Of a DNA stretch of 64,000 bases, positions 26,843 to 35,163 are shown one piece after another. How positions within the stretch are numbered: the first letter of the stretch is position 1; each line of letters opens with the position of its first letter. The stretch comes from an uncultured Geobacteraceae bacterium. GTDB taxonomy: Bacteria; Desulfobacterota; Desulfuromonadia; Geobacterales; Pseudopelobacteraceae. The stretch spans positions 62,001 through 126,000 of the forward strand of contig CAJAFV010000058.1 in assembly GCA_903939115.1 (NCBI GenBank), read 5' to 3'. The position numbers and the translations under genes are program-made. A model generated the notes under the pieces. The model had not been told where the DNA came from, did not search any database, and saw nothing but the letters and a program-made list of their open reading frames with translations.

Positions 26843-26871
26843 CATGGGCGGCGCACCATTTGCCGCCCATG
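26843..26871. repeat. Intercistronic hairpin
   Basis: CATGGGCGGC (26843-26852) pairs perfectly with GCCGCCCATG (26862-26871). No T-run follows, so it is more likely an RNA stability or processing hairpin between the first two PEP-CTERM genes than a terminator. Confidence 0.6.
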
Positions 26872-26900
26872 AATCAATCAGATTTAAGGGAGAACAGGAA

Positions 26901-27638
26901 ATGAAAGGTTCAAAAAACACATCGTACAAAAGCCTGCTGTTAGCGCCGCTATTCATGGCTTCTCTGCTGTCATGGGCCGGGAGCGCAGAGGCCCAGGTGG
27001 CGGTTTCGTTCGACACACAGATACCGCTTGTTGACCTGATCCAAACTTCAAGTGCAATTACCGGTTGGAGCTTCACCGCCAACCGCGATTTGTATGTGAC
27101 GAAACTGGGGCTCTGGGATTTCGAGAAAGACACCACGTCCGAAACCAATCACTTTGTCGGCCTGTGGGACACATCGGGGAAATTATTAACCTCGGTGGCA
27201 TTTACCGAGGCGGCACATAAGGCTGATCCATCAAACCCGTTTCATTTTTATGATCTGGCGGCGAGTTACAAACTTGATGCCGGCAAAACGTACGTCGTTG
27301 GTGCCAATATGGCTTCGGACTTCTATGTCCAGCATGTCCCGACAGGTTCCGATGCAACCAGCAACACGGTGGCAATCCCGAACCTGCAGTTCAACAGCAA
27401 CATCAGCTATCTGGCCGACAAAAATTTCGATCTGACAACACTTGCCAGTGGCCAGAATTATTACAACACAAGCCTCAATTTCACGAGTCTGACAAACGGC
27501 CCCGGCGGAGTCAATGACCCGAATACGGTCTATTCCTTCGGTGCCAATTTTGATGCCACCCCGACCCCAATCCCGGCTGCCGCCTGGCTGCTCGGTTCCG
27601 GTCTACTGGGCCTGGTCGGCTGCCGCCGCCGGTCATAG
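26901..27638 (+). CDS. PEP-CTERM protein with DUF4082-like domain
   Basis: The protein is 245 aa from the ATG at 26901, with AGGGAG at 26887-26892; an ATG 63 bases upstream is in the hairpin and lacks a site. A signal peptide (LLSWAGSAEAQ) is followed by a domain with LYVTKLGLWDFEKD, HFVGLWDTSGKLLTSVAF and LDAGKTYVVGANM, as in DUF4082 surface modules. The sorting signal is TPIPAAAWLLGSGLLGLVG then RRRS. It is third in the operon. Role: an extracellular binding or structural protein. Confidence 0.88.
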   Translation: MKGSKNTSYKSLLLAPLFMASLLSWAGSAEAQVAVSFDTQIPLVDLIQTSSAITGWSFTANRDLYVTKLGLWDFEKDTTSETNHFVGLWDTSGKLLTSVAFTEAAHKADPSNPFHFYDLAASYKLDAGKTYVVGANMASDFYVQHVPTGSDATSNTVAIPNLQFNSNISYLADKNFDLTTLASGQNYYNTSLNFTSLTNGPGGVNDPNTVYSFGANFDATPTPIPAAAWLLGSGLLGLVGCRRRS

Positions 27639-27686
27639 CAACAAACAGACAGACCTCCAAACAAAGGAAGAAAAGGGGAAGGACAA

Positions 27687-28397
27687 ATGAAAAAACTAGT
27701 CGCAGCGACAGCACTTTTGGCAGCACTCGCAGGGGCAGCAGGTTCGGCGGACGCGGCGCTCTACATCAACCAGATTTATGGCGGTGGGGGATCAGCAAGC
27801 GCATCAGTAACCTACAAATATGATTACATCGAACTCTTCAATAGCGGGACAACAGCGGTTGATCTGTCGAGTTACTCGATTCAGTATGCTGCTGCTGCCG
27901 GGGCTTTTGGAACAACAAACATGCACTCGCTGACAGGCACAATCGAGGCGAATAAGTATTACCTTATCCAGGAATCAGTTGCAGCTTTAGGCGGTACCCC
28001 TGGAACAGGTGGTGCAGAACTGCCGGTTACCGCTAATCTGCAGGGCAAGTTGAATCTCAGTGGAACTGCCGGAAAAGTGGCTCTTATAAATGGTACTGCT
28101 CTTTCTGGTGGAGTCACAACTGCAGGGGTATACACTCCCATTACCGGCGCTTTCGTTGACCTAATCGGCTACGGTGCAGCTGCAAACTTCAACAATAATA
28201 AGGCGCTCACCGCCAATCTCTCACTTACAACTGCAGTTTTCCAGGACAATGCCGGTGTACTTACCGTAGGACCGACAGGCTTGCATGCACAAAGCGATTA
28301 CTCAGCAACTGCAACTCCCACCCCAATCCCCGCTGCCGCCTGGCTGCTTGGCTCCGGTCTGTTCGGGCTGGCAGGTTTCAGAAGGCGTAATCCGTAG
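27687..28397 (+). CDS. PEP-CTERM lamin-tail-domain protein
   Basis: The protein is 236 aa. Signal peptide, then a lamin-tail (LTD) fold: YINQIYGGGGSAS, KYDYIELFNSGTTAVDLSSY, NKYYLIQES and VDLIGYGAA. The sorting signal is TPIPAAAWLLGSGLFGLAG then FRRRNP. The same LTD fold opens the next protein (residues about 35-200), so the two are partial duplicates. Extracellular LTDs are common on secreted nucleases and phosphatases and may bind DNA or polymers. Confidence 0.9.
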   Translation: MKKLVAATALLAALAGAAGSADAALYINQIYGGGGSASASVTYKYDYIELFNSGTTAVDLSSYSIQYAAAAGAFGTTNMHSLTGTIEANKYYLIQESVAALGGTPGTGGAELPVTANLQGKLNLSGTAGKVALINGTALSGGVTTAGVYTPITGAFVDLIGYGAAANFNNNKALTANLSLTTAVFQDNAGVLTVGPTGLHAQSDYSATATPTPIPAAAWLLGSGLFGLAGFRRRNP

Positions 28398-28527
28398 GGG
28401 CGCATTGCATGCGCCCAATGATTTTCAGCGATAGTCTACCCCCGCCAACTTACAATGCCATAGTGCTACTGGGGATGAAGACTTACCGCTGGAAACTGTC
28501 TGCACCGGGGATGGCCCCGGTGCAGAC
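28398..28527. repeat. Two hairpins between lamin-tail genes
   Basis: GGGCGCATTGCATGCGCCC at 28398-28416 is a short palindrome belonging to the GTAGGGGCG repeat family. At 28498-28527 GTCTGCACCGGGG and CCCCGGTGCAGAC form a perfect 13-bp stem with loop ATGG, without a T-run. The pair could act as a partial terminator or mRNA stabiliser ahead of the 5.5-kb gene. Confidence 0.65.
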
Positions 28528-28577
28528 AATTAATAACGATACAATTTCCTGTTTCTAATCTCTAAGGAGTTCAAAAA

Positions 28578-31500
28578 ATGATACGACGCAGTAACACCAT
28601 ATCCGGGACCGGCATTCGTTCCCTGCTCCGACTGGCCGCATTCGTGCTGGCGATGGCTTTTGCCTGCCAGGCCTTTGCTGCCTCGCCGGATATCGTCATC
28701 AGCCAGGTCTATGGCGGTGGCGGTAACGCCGGCGCAAACTACAAAAACGACTTCATCGAGCTGCACAACAACAGTGCCAGCGCGGTCAGCCACAACGGCT
28801 GGTCGGTACAGTATGCCTCGGCAACCGGCACATCCTGGGCGGTGACAAACCTCACCAACGTCACGCTGCAGCCGGGTCAGTACTATCTGGTTCAGGAAGC
28901 AGCCGGGGCATCCGCCACGGCTATAAACCTGCCAACACCTGACGCAACCGGCACCATCGCCATGAGCGGCACCGCTGGTAAAGTGGCGCTGGTAACCAAT
29001 CAGACCGCACTGACTGCCGTCTGTGGCGGTACCTGTGCAACCAATGCAGCCGTGCGTGACTACGTCGGCTTCGGCACGACAGCCTCCAACTTTGAAGGTG
29101 CCGGTCCGACTCCGGCGCCAAGTAACACCACCGCTGTTCTGCGCGCCGGTAACGGCTGCAGCGACACCGATAACAATAACATTGATTTCGCAGCCGGCGC
29201 TGTGAATCCGCGCAACAACGCTACAACTCTCGCTGCCTGCACCGTTACCGTCATCAACGGCTCCTGCGGCGGCGACAACGGCCTGACCCTCGCTGCGCTG
29301 GTACCAACCAACCTCTGTGGTGCCGGAACAGCTTCAGCTATCACCGGCAGCGGGCATCCCTGGGGCTGGAGCTGTGCCGGAACTGGTGGCGGAACTACCG
29401 CCTCCTGCTCGGCCGCCATCCAGAGCTACACCCTGAACTTCACCGCTGCCGCCTACGGCTCTATCAGCGGCACCTCGTTGCAGACGCTTGATTATGGGCA
29501 ATCAGCAAGCTCTGTCAGCGCAACAGCCAACTCCGGTTACTCCTTCCAGAACTGGACCATGGGAGGAACAGCTTTCTCCACCGCCAACCCGCTGACGGTC
29601 AGCAACGTCATCGTCAGCCAGAGCATCACCGCCAACTTTGTCTCTGTCTCAGCGCCTGTTAACGGCACCTGCGGCAGTGCCAACGGTTTGAGCTCCGCAG
29701 CCGCTCCGACCACAAACTTCTGCAGCGCCGGAACAGCCTCCGCAGTCACCGGCAGCGGCCCCTGGAACTGGAGCTGTACCGGTAGCAACAGCGGCAGCAG
29801 CGCCAGTTGTTCGGCACCCAAAGCATCCGGCATCATCAGCATCTTCCACGTCAACGACACCCATGCCCGCCTGACGCCGCACAAAATGGCGGCTCCGATG
29901 CACGGCACGACCAACTCCACGTTTGAAGACGTCGGTGGCGCGGCCCATATGGCCGGCAAAATGCTGGAACTGACCGCCGCCAACCCTGATTCGCTGGTGA
30001 TCGACGCCGGCGACATCTCTGAGGGGAGCCCGATCGGCGACTTCAGCGCCACCAACCCGATAGCCATCCCCGGCTTCAACATTTCCGGCTGTGCGCCGCT
30101 TTCGACCGGCGCACTCAGCAGCAACTGCGGCATGACCCAGTTCTATCAGTTGCTCTCGCAGAAACTGCAGACCCAGCGGGGCCGCGGCATGGATGCTGTC
30201 GTTGTCGGCAACCATGACGTGCGCGACGCCAGCTACATCACCAATCTTGAAAACCTGCAGGCTTCCGGAGTTCCGGTTATCTCGGTCAATGTACGCAACA
30301 TGGACGGGACACCGCACTTCAAACCCTATACCATCGTCAATGTCGCCGGAAAAAAGGTCGGCATTCTCGGCTATACCACCCAGTCCGCCGAAGTTGGCGC
30401 CTCGCTGGCCAGCACCCTCCAGGTGGTCGATTGTGACTGGAGTGCGGCAACCAATACGCTTTCAGCTGCCACAACGACATGCCACCTGAAGTCGTACGTC
30501 GATGAACTGCGGGCCGCCCCGAACAGCGTTGATCTTGTCGTACTTGCTGCCCATATCGGGCACAGCGGCATGGTTGACCCCAATCCTACTGTTTCCCCGA
30601 AACTTCTGGTTGACGACGGTGTCACCAAACTGCCGGAAGTCTCCGTCAACGGCCACTGGCACACCTGGGCTGAAACCCCCGCCTGGCAGCCGGCTGAACT
30701 CAATTACAAGACCACCATCACCGAATCCGGCAGCTACCTGACCTACATCGGTGAATTGAAGATTGACGCTGCCGGCAAATTCCTCAGCGGTTACAACCAC
30801 CTGCTGCGCACCGCCGACATTACCCCCGACCCGCAGGTGCAGAACTTCGTCAACCAGCTTATTACACAGTACGACGCCGATGCAGCCTCCAAGGGGAAGC
30901 CGAAGGCCTTTGACGTAGTCGGTTACTCTTCCGACAACCTGCTGCTTGATAATGAAATGCGCTGGTGGTCCCCCAACGAGTACCCCTGGGCCGGCAATAA
31001 TCCGGCTGGACAGTGGATCTGCGACGCCATGCAGTGGAAAGCCGCACAGCTCTTCGGCTCCTGCGATCTGGCCATCGAAACCGGCGGCGGCGTTCGCGCC
31101 GACATCCCGGCCGGCCCGGTTACCTACCTCCAGGTCTACGAGACTTTCCCCTGGAGCGACGATACCTACGTCCGGATCAACATGTCCGGCCAGGATATCC
31201 TCAACTTCCTCAAGAACACCAACATGAACGCCGGCTTTTCCCGCAGACTGCATGTGACTAGCGTGGACGGTGTGCCAACGTCAATCCTGTTTGACGGTGC
31301 CCCGATCAACCTGGGACAGACCTACACCGTTGCCATCAACAACTATATGTTCGCTCACCCGCCAGCAGGCTACACCTGGCCCGCCAACAGCACACCGCTG
31401 ACTAACGATTCCCTGGTCCGCGACAGCCTGGTGGAATTCATGCAGACCAATCATGCAACCCCGGACGCAGCCTACAGCGTCGGCGGCCCGCGCTATGACG

Positions 31501-34037
31501 TAAACACCGAGTTTGCCGGCGGTTTCCGCGCCGTAGTCACCATGATGAACGATAATGATACCCGCCCGATCTTCGATAACGCCTTCGTCCGTCTCCTCAG
31601 CGCCAACCCGGAGACTACAGCCCGTCGCGGTCAGGGGAAGGTCCCGACCGATCTGGTCACAAGCGACGGCAGCATCAATCCGGCCCATCATCTGGCCGAA
31701 GCGGAATGGTTCCGCAGCTATCTCGGTTTCAAAACCGGCGCCCTGAAAAATGGCGACATCGTTGAAATCTGGGGCAAGGGGAGCTTTTTTGACGGCAACC
31801 CGGAATTTGTCGAGCAGGAGGGGATTTACGGCCAGGGAGTTGAATTCAGGATTCTCGGCAACGACCCGAGTCTGGCCAAACCGGCCTTCAAATCCTCGAT
31901 AAACGAGTTCTGGAACGATCAACATAAAAACCACTACGTACAGTTCAAGGCAAAGAAGACCGGTGCCAGCACGGTGCAGGATCAGAACGGCCAGACCATC
32001 ACCATCAACGACCGCACCGCCTACACCAGCTACACTCTCCCCGGTGCGGTCAACGACATACTGCTGATCTCCGGTATCCCGACCATGAAGAACTTCGGAC
32101 TGGTCTTCCGTGGCGACACCGCATCCGTAGTAACCGGCGGCAGCCTGCCGGCAGCAGCATCGATTTACTCCCGCGTCAACCCGGCTCCGGCCGGCACCGA
32201 TGCCACCTCGGTCACCCTTACGGCAACCGCCTCCACCTCCTCCGGTTCCTATTTTCTGGCTCCGGTGGCTGATGCCCAGGTGGCCAGCGGCAATCCGACC
32301 ACCAACTACGGTACCAGCAACAACATCTATATCCAAAGCAGCAGCACAAGCTACGGCAACGAGCGGGGCTGGTTGAAGTTCGACCTTTCCTCCATTCCAG
32401 CCGGCGCCACCATCAACAGCGCCACCCTGCAGCTCTGGAACTGGAAATCAGCCGGCGCCTCACTTGACGCCGCAGTGTATGGCGTTACAGATGACACCTG
32501 GACCGAGACCGGCCTCACCTGGAACAGCCAGCCCGCTCTGGGCTCTGTTCTGGACACCAAAACCCTCGCAGCCGGGGCCATCAACAACTGGTATTCCTGG
32601 AACGTGACCTCCTTTGTCCAGGGTCAGTTTACCGGCGACAAGAAGGTTTCCCTGGCGGTCAAGGCCGCCACTGAAGGTTCGGCGGACGCTACCGCGCCAA
32701 GCTATGGTTTTGATGCCAAAGAGTACGGTAGCAATGCACCGCTGCTGCAGGTATCCACCGGCGCAACGGCGGCCACAATTACCCAGGTTCAGTACTTCTA
32801 CCGCTTCTCCGCCAACAATACGACCTGGGGCTCCTGGTCTTCAGCAGGAACGGCGACCGTCGCTCCCTACACCTTCTCCTTTGCGTTCCCAAGTGGCGAA
32901 GGGTATTACGAATTCTACAGCATAGCCACAGACAGCACCGGGGCTGTAACAGCAGCGCCCTCCGCCGCCCAGACCGCCACGCACTACACCTCGGCGCCGG
33001 CATATTACCCGATGGTATCCATCGATAACCTGTATCAGAAGTACAACGGCTCGGCCAAAGCGGTAACCCCGATCACCATCCCGACCGCCGCCGCTGCCAC
33101 CGCCACAGTGACCTACAACGGCCTCAGCTCCGCGCCGACCGCGCCCGGTGTCTACACCGTGGTTGCCAATGCCACTACCGGCGGCAACACCGGCACCATC
33201 AGCGGCTTCCTGGTCATCGGCAAGGGAACTCCCACCATTGCAACACTGCCAACCGCTTCCGCCATCGTCCATGGTCAAACCCTGGCTTATTCAGCCTTGA
33301 CCGGCGGCGCTGCTTCCGTTGCCGGCACCTTCGCCTTCACATCGCCCACCACGGTTCCGGCCATTGGCACCGCAAACCAGAGCGTTATCTTCACTCCATC
33401 AGACACAACCTTGTACGGAGCGGTCAGCGGCACGGTCAGTGTGACCGTCACACCGGCTGCTCCAGCCGTAACAATCTGGCCGACAGCATCCGCCATCAGC
33501 TACGGCCAGACTCTGGCCGCATCAATCCTGTCGGGCGGCGCAGCTTCCGTACCCGGAACATTCACCTTCACGACGTCAGCTACCCTCCCCGGCGTCGGCA
33601 GCGCAGCTCAGGCGGTCATCTTCACCCCGGCTGATGCTGTCAATTACAGTGTGGTTTCCGGCACGGCCACCGTGACGGTCAACCAGGCAGGACAAAACAT
33701 CGCCTTCCCGGTAATCACCGCGACTCAACTGGGCAGCGGTCCGGTAACACTGGCCGCCACTACCGATTCCGGCTTGCCGGTGTCGTACACCTCTTTAACC
33801 ACCGGCGTCTGTACGGTCACCGGTGCCACAGTCAATCTGCTGGCCGTCGGCACCTGCACCATCGCCGCCGACCAGATTGGCAATGGCAGCTACACCGCCG
33901 CTCCGCCCGTTACACAGAGTTTCACCATCACCGATGCAGTCATCGGAGCAACACCGGTACCCGCCCTCGGGCCGTGGGGAATCATGCTGGCCGTAGCCGC
34001 TCTTGGCGGCATCATGATTCGCAGACGCACCGCCTGA
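28578..34037 (+). CDS. Giant secreted lamin-tail / 5'-nucleotidase / DNRLRE / Ig-like protein
   Basis: The protein is 1819 aa. In order: signal peptide; lamin-tail domain (SQVYGGGGNAGANYKNDFIE); two copies of a Cys repeat around an InlB-like module (GTAS, ITGSG, WSC, TASC); a UshA-type metallophosphatase (FHVNDTHARL, VIDAGDISEGSP, VVGNHDV, VNGHWHTW); a 5'-nucleotidase C-terminal domain (AIETGGGVRADI); a DNRLRE-type sandwich (ERGWLKFDLSSIP); and several MBG/Ig-like repeats. The tail is VPALGPWGIMLAVAALGG then IRRRTA, an IPTL-like rather than PEP-type sorting signal. It should hydrolyse extracellular nucleotides. AAGGAG precedes the ATG. It is last in the riboswitch operon. Confidence 0.92.
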   Translation: MIRRSNTISGTGIRSLLRLAAFVLAMAFACQAFAASPDIVISQVYGGGGNAGANYKNDFIELHNNSASAVSHNGWSVQYASATGTSWAVTNLTNVTLQPGQYYLVQEAAGASATAINLPTPDATGTIAMSGTAGKVALVTNQTALTAVCGGTCATNAAVRDYVGFGTTASNFEGAGPTPAPSNTTAVLRAGNGCSDTDNNNIDFAAGAVNPRNNATTLAACTVTVINGSCGGDNGLTLAALVPTNLCGAGTASAITGSGHPWGWSCAGTGGGTTASCSAAIQSYTLNFTAAAYGSISGTSLQTLDYGQSASSVSATANSGYSFQNWTMGGTAFSTANPLTVSNVIVSQSITANFVSVSAPVNGTCGSANGLSSAAAPTTNFCSAGTASAVTGSGPWNWSCTGSNSGSSASCSAPKASGIISIFHVNDTHARLTPHKMAAPMHGTTNSTFEDVGGAAHMAGKMLELTAANPDSLVIDAGDISEGSPIGDFSATNPIAIPGFNISGCAPLSTGALSSNCGMTQFYQLLSQKLQTQRGRGMDAVVVGNHDVRDASYITNLENLQASGVPVISVNVRNMDGTPHFKPYTIVNVAGKKVGILGYTTQSAEVGASLASTLQVVDCDWSAATNTLSAATTTCHLKSYVDELRAAPNSVDLVVLAAHIGHSGMVDPNPTVSPKLLVDDGVTKLPEVSVNGHWHTWAETPAWQPAELNYKTTITESGSYLTYIGELKIDAAGKFLSGYNHLLRTADITPDPQVQNFVNQLITQYDADAASKGKPKAFDVVGYSSDNLLLDNEMRWWSPNEYPWAGNNPAGQWICDAMQWKAAQLFGSCDLAIETGGGVRADIPAGPVTYLQVYETFPWSDDTYVRINMSGQDILNFLKNTNMNAGFSRRLHVTSVDGVPTSILFDGAPINLGQTYTVAINNYMFAHPPAGYTWPANSTPLTNDSLVRDSLVEFMQTNHATPDAAYSVGGPRYDVNTEFAGGFRAVVTMMNDNDTRPIFDNAFVRLLSANPETTARRGQGKVPTDLVTSDGSINPAHHLAEAEWFRSYLGFKTGALKNGDIVEIWGKGSFFDGNPEFVEQEGIYGQGVEFRILGNDPSLAKPAFKSSINEFWNDQHKNHYVQFKAKKTGASTVQDQNGQTITINDRTAYTSYTLPGAVNDILLISGIPTMKNFGLVFRGDTASVVTGGSLPAAASIYSRVNPAPAGTDATSVTLTATASTSSGSYFLAPVADAQVASGNPTTNYGTSNNIYIQSSSTSYGNERGWLKFDLSSIPAGATINSATLQLWNWKSAGASLDAAVYGVTDDTWTETGLTWNSQPALGSVLDTKTLAAGAINNWYSWNVTSFVQGQFTGDKKVSLAVKAATEGSADATAPSYGFDAKEYGSNAPLLQVSTGATAATITQVQYFYRFSANNTTWGSWSSAGTATVAPYTFSFAFPSGEGYYEFYSIATDSTGAVTAAPSAAQTATHYTSAPAYYPMVSIDNLYQKYNGSAKAVTPITIPTAAAATATVTYNGLSSAPTAPGVYTVVANATTGGNTGTISGFLVIGKGTPTIATLPTASAIVHGQTLAYSALTGGAASVAGTFAFTSPTTVPAIGTANQSVIFTPSDTTLYGAVSGTVSVTVTPAAPAVTIWPTASAISYGQTLAASILSGGAASVPGTFTFTTSATLPGVGSAAQAVIFTPADAVNYSVVSGTATVTVNQAGQNIAFPVITATQLGSGPVTLAATTDSGLPVSYTSLTTGVCTVTGATVNLLAVGTCTIAADQIGNGSYTAAPPVTQSFTITDAVIGATPVPALGPWGIMLAVAALGGIMIRRRTA

Positions 34038-34060
34038 TTAATATATAGCTGGAGATGAAT

Positions 34061-34108
34061 ACAGAAGTGGCCCGGAGTTTATGAGACTCCGGGCCACTTC
34101 TGTTTGTA
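34061..34108 (+). terminator. Intrinsic terminator of the phosphoesterase/PEP-CTERM operon
   Basis: ACAGAAGTGGCCCGGAGT and ACTCCGGGCCACTTCTGT pair perfectly over 18 bp around TTATGAG, followed by TTTGT. It lies 24 bases after the stop of the giant gene and closes the operon. Confidence 0.85.
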
Positions 34109-34149
34109 ATCGACTCGATGGTTGCAATAGGATTATCTGATTCGTTCTA

Positions 34150-34290
34150 ATCTTCCGCTTGATCCCTTCTCCCTGAGGGAGAAGGTGGCCGAAGGCCGGA
34201 TGAGGGGAAAGAGCTGCATAGTCCAGCATTTCTTCCTCACTCTAACCCTCTCCTTTAGGCCCTGTGGGTCCTCATGGAGAGGGGACTGTT
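34150..34290. repeat. Palindromic intergenic repeat (REP-like)
   Basis: It contains TTCTCCCTGAGGGAGAAGG, a perfect palindrome core, then GGCCGAAGGCC and a facing CCCTCTCC...GGAGAGGGG pair (about 34244-34286). It resembles the dispersed palindromic units common in proteobacterial intergenic regions. It lies between convergent transcription units and holds no gene. Confidence 0.65.
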
Positions 34291-34328
34291 TGGTCACCAA
34301 GCGGCAAATTAGAACTAATCAGGTAGGA

Positions 34329-34508
34329 TTATTTATGTATCGTCACCATTAACGGTCCTGATTCCCAGGTGACTTCCGGGTAGAGTTTTTTATCAAGGCG
34401 AAGATAGGTTCCGTCAACACCTGAGGTAGCCCACCAGCACTCATTGCCACGGTTGGGTAACTCGTTGAACAGATAGAGGTCGTCGTTTTTGTCTCTGGCT
34501 AAGTACAT
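34329..34508 (-). CDS. Small conserved-looking protein (59 aa)
   Basis: It starts at ATG 34506-34508 with AAGGAG 8 bases upstream and stops at 34329-34331. The product opens MYLARDKNDDLYLFNELP and ends GPLMVTIHK, with a WW pair in the middle (NECWWATSG). Proteins with this MYLARDK-type start are common as small hypotheticals, but I cannot give a function. It follows the PilZ-like gene on the same strand with a 60-base gap. Confidence 0.6.
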   Translation of the reverse strand: MYLARDKNDDLYLFNELPNRGNECWWATSGVDGTYLRLDKKLYPEVTWESGPLMVTIHK

Positions 34509-34568
34509 CTGCGTATCTCCTTAAGAAAAAAATTAGTGCTGCGTTACTGGTATAATACACATTATGCC

Positions 34569-35033
34569 TTATGCCTCAAGCATCTCTTTTTCATGACGCC
34601 CAATACTCTTCAGCTTCGGGTCTTCCGAATCACACAGCTTATCAACAAATTCTTCCCACTCATGGCAGACAAAAGAGCATTCCTGAAGCGGCACATTAAG
34701 GTTTTTACTCAGTAACTTATTGAGAAAATTCTGCTCTATCGGAACGTAATAATAGATTCCGACGGCAACAGAACCATCAGCTTCATGTGTGACATACACG
34801 CACATTCCGGTTAACCACACGTGGATAATTGGCAACTTAACCTTAATAGCATCGTTTTTCCCGGGAAGGTCAGTTGGAGCTATCAACTTCGGGATTGTAA
34901 CTCTCATACCATGAGCACAAAAATTAGCTACATTAGCTTCAACTGAAGAATCAGCTCCCCAGGAGATTGTTACGTTACTCAGACTTTTCGGGAGTCGTTG
35001 AGTATCATACCGGGCTAAATGGCGCTCTTTCAT
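34569..35033 (-). CDS. PilZ-like domain protein
   Basis: The protein is 154 aa, soluble. The N-terminal part has a PilZ-like pattern: RYDTQRLPK, then the strand-loop VEANVANFCAHGMRVTIP, where the NxSxxG motif is degenerate (N-F-C-A-H-G). PilZ domains bind c-di-GMP and control motility or exopolysaccharide. Degeneration of both motifs means ligand binding is doubtful. It sits between the dockerin-bearing surface gene and the 59-aa gene, on the same strand. Confidence 0.6.
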   Translation of the reverse strand: MKERHLARYDTQRLPKSLSNVTISWGADSSVEANVANFCAHGMRVTIPKLIAPTDLPGKNDAIKVKLPIIHVWLTGMCVYVTHEADGSVAVGIYYYVPIEQNFLNKLLSKNLNVPLQECSFVCHEWEEFVDKLCDSEDPKLKSIGRHEKEMLEA

Positions 35034-35163
35034 ATATCCCCCTAACCCGGACGAGCCGGAACAAACAAAACCTTTTCACGCAGATACAATCTGATCTCTT
35101 CTGATAAAAACGGTTAAGTCTTTTATAATTTAAAATCAGATTCCTGTCAAAAATTATCCTTTA

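Noticed and set aside
30462-32336. Long minus-strand open frames inside the 5'-nucleotidase giant
   Set aside because: GC-rich shadow frames of a gene with clear domains; compositions are Gly/Val-rich and without motifs.
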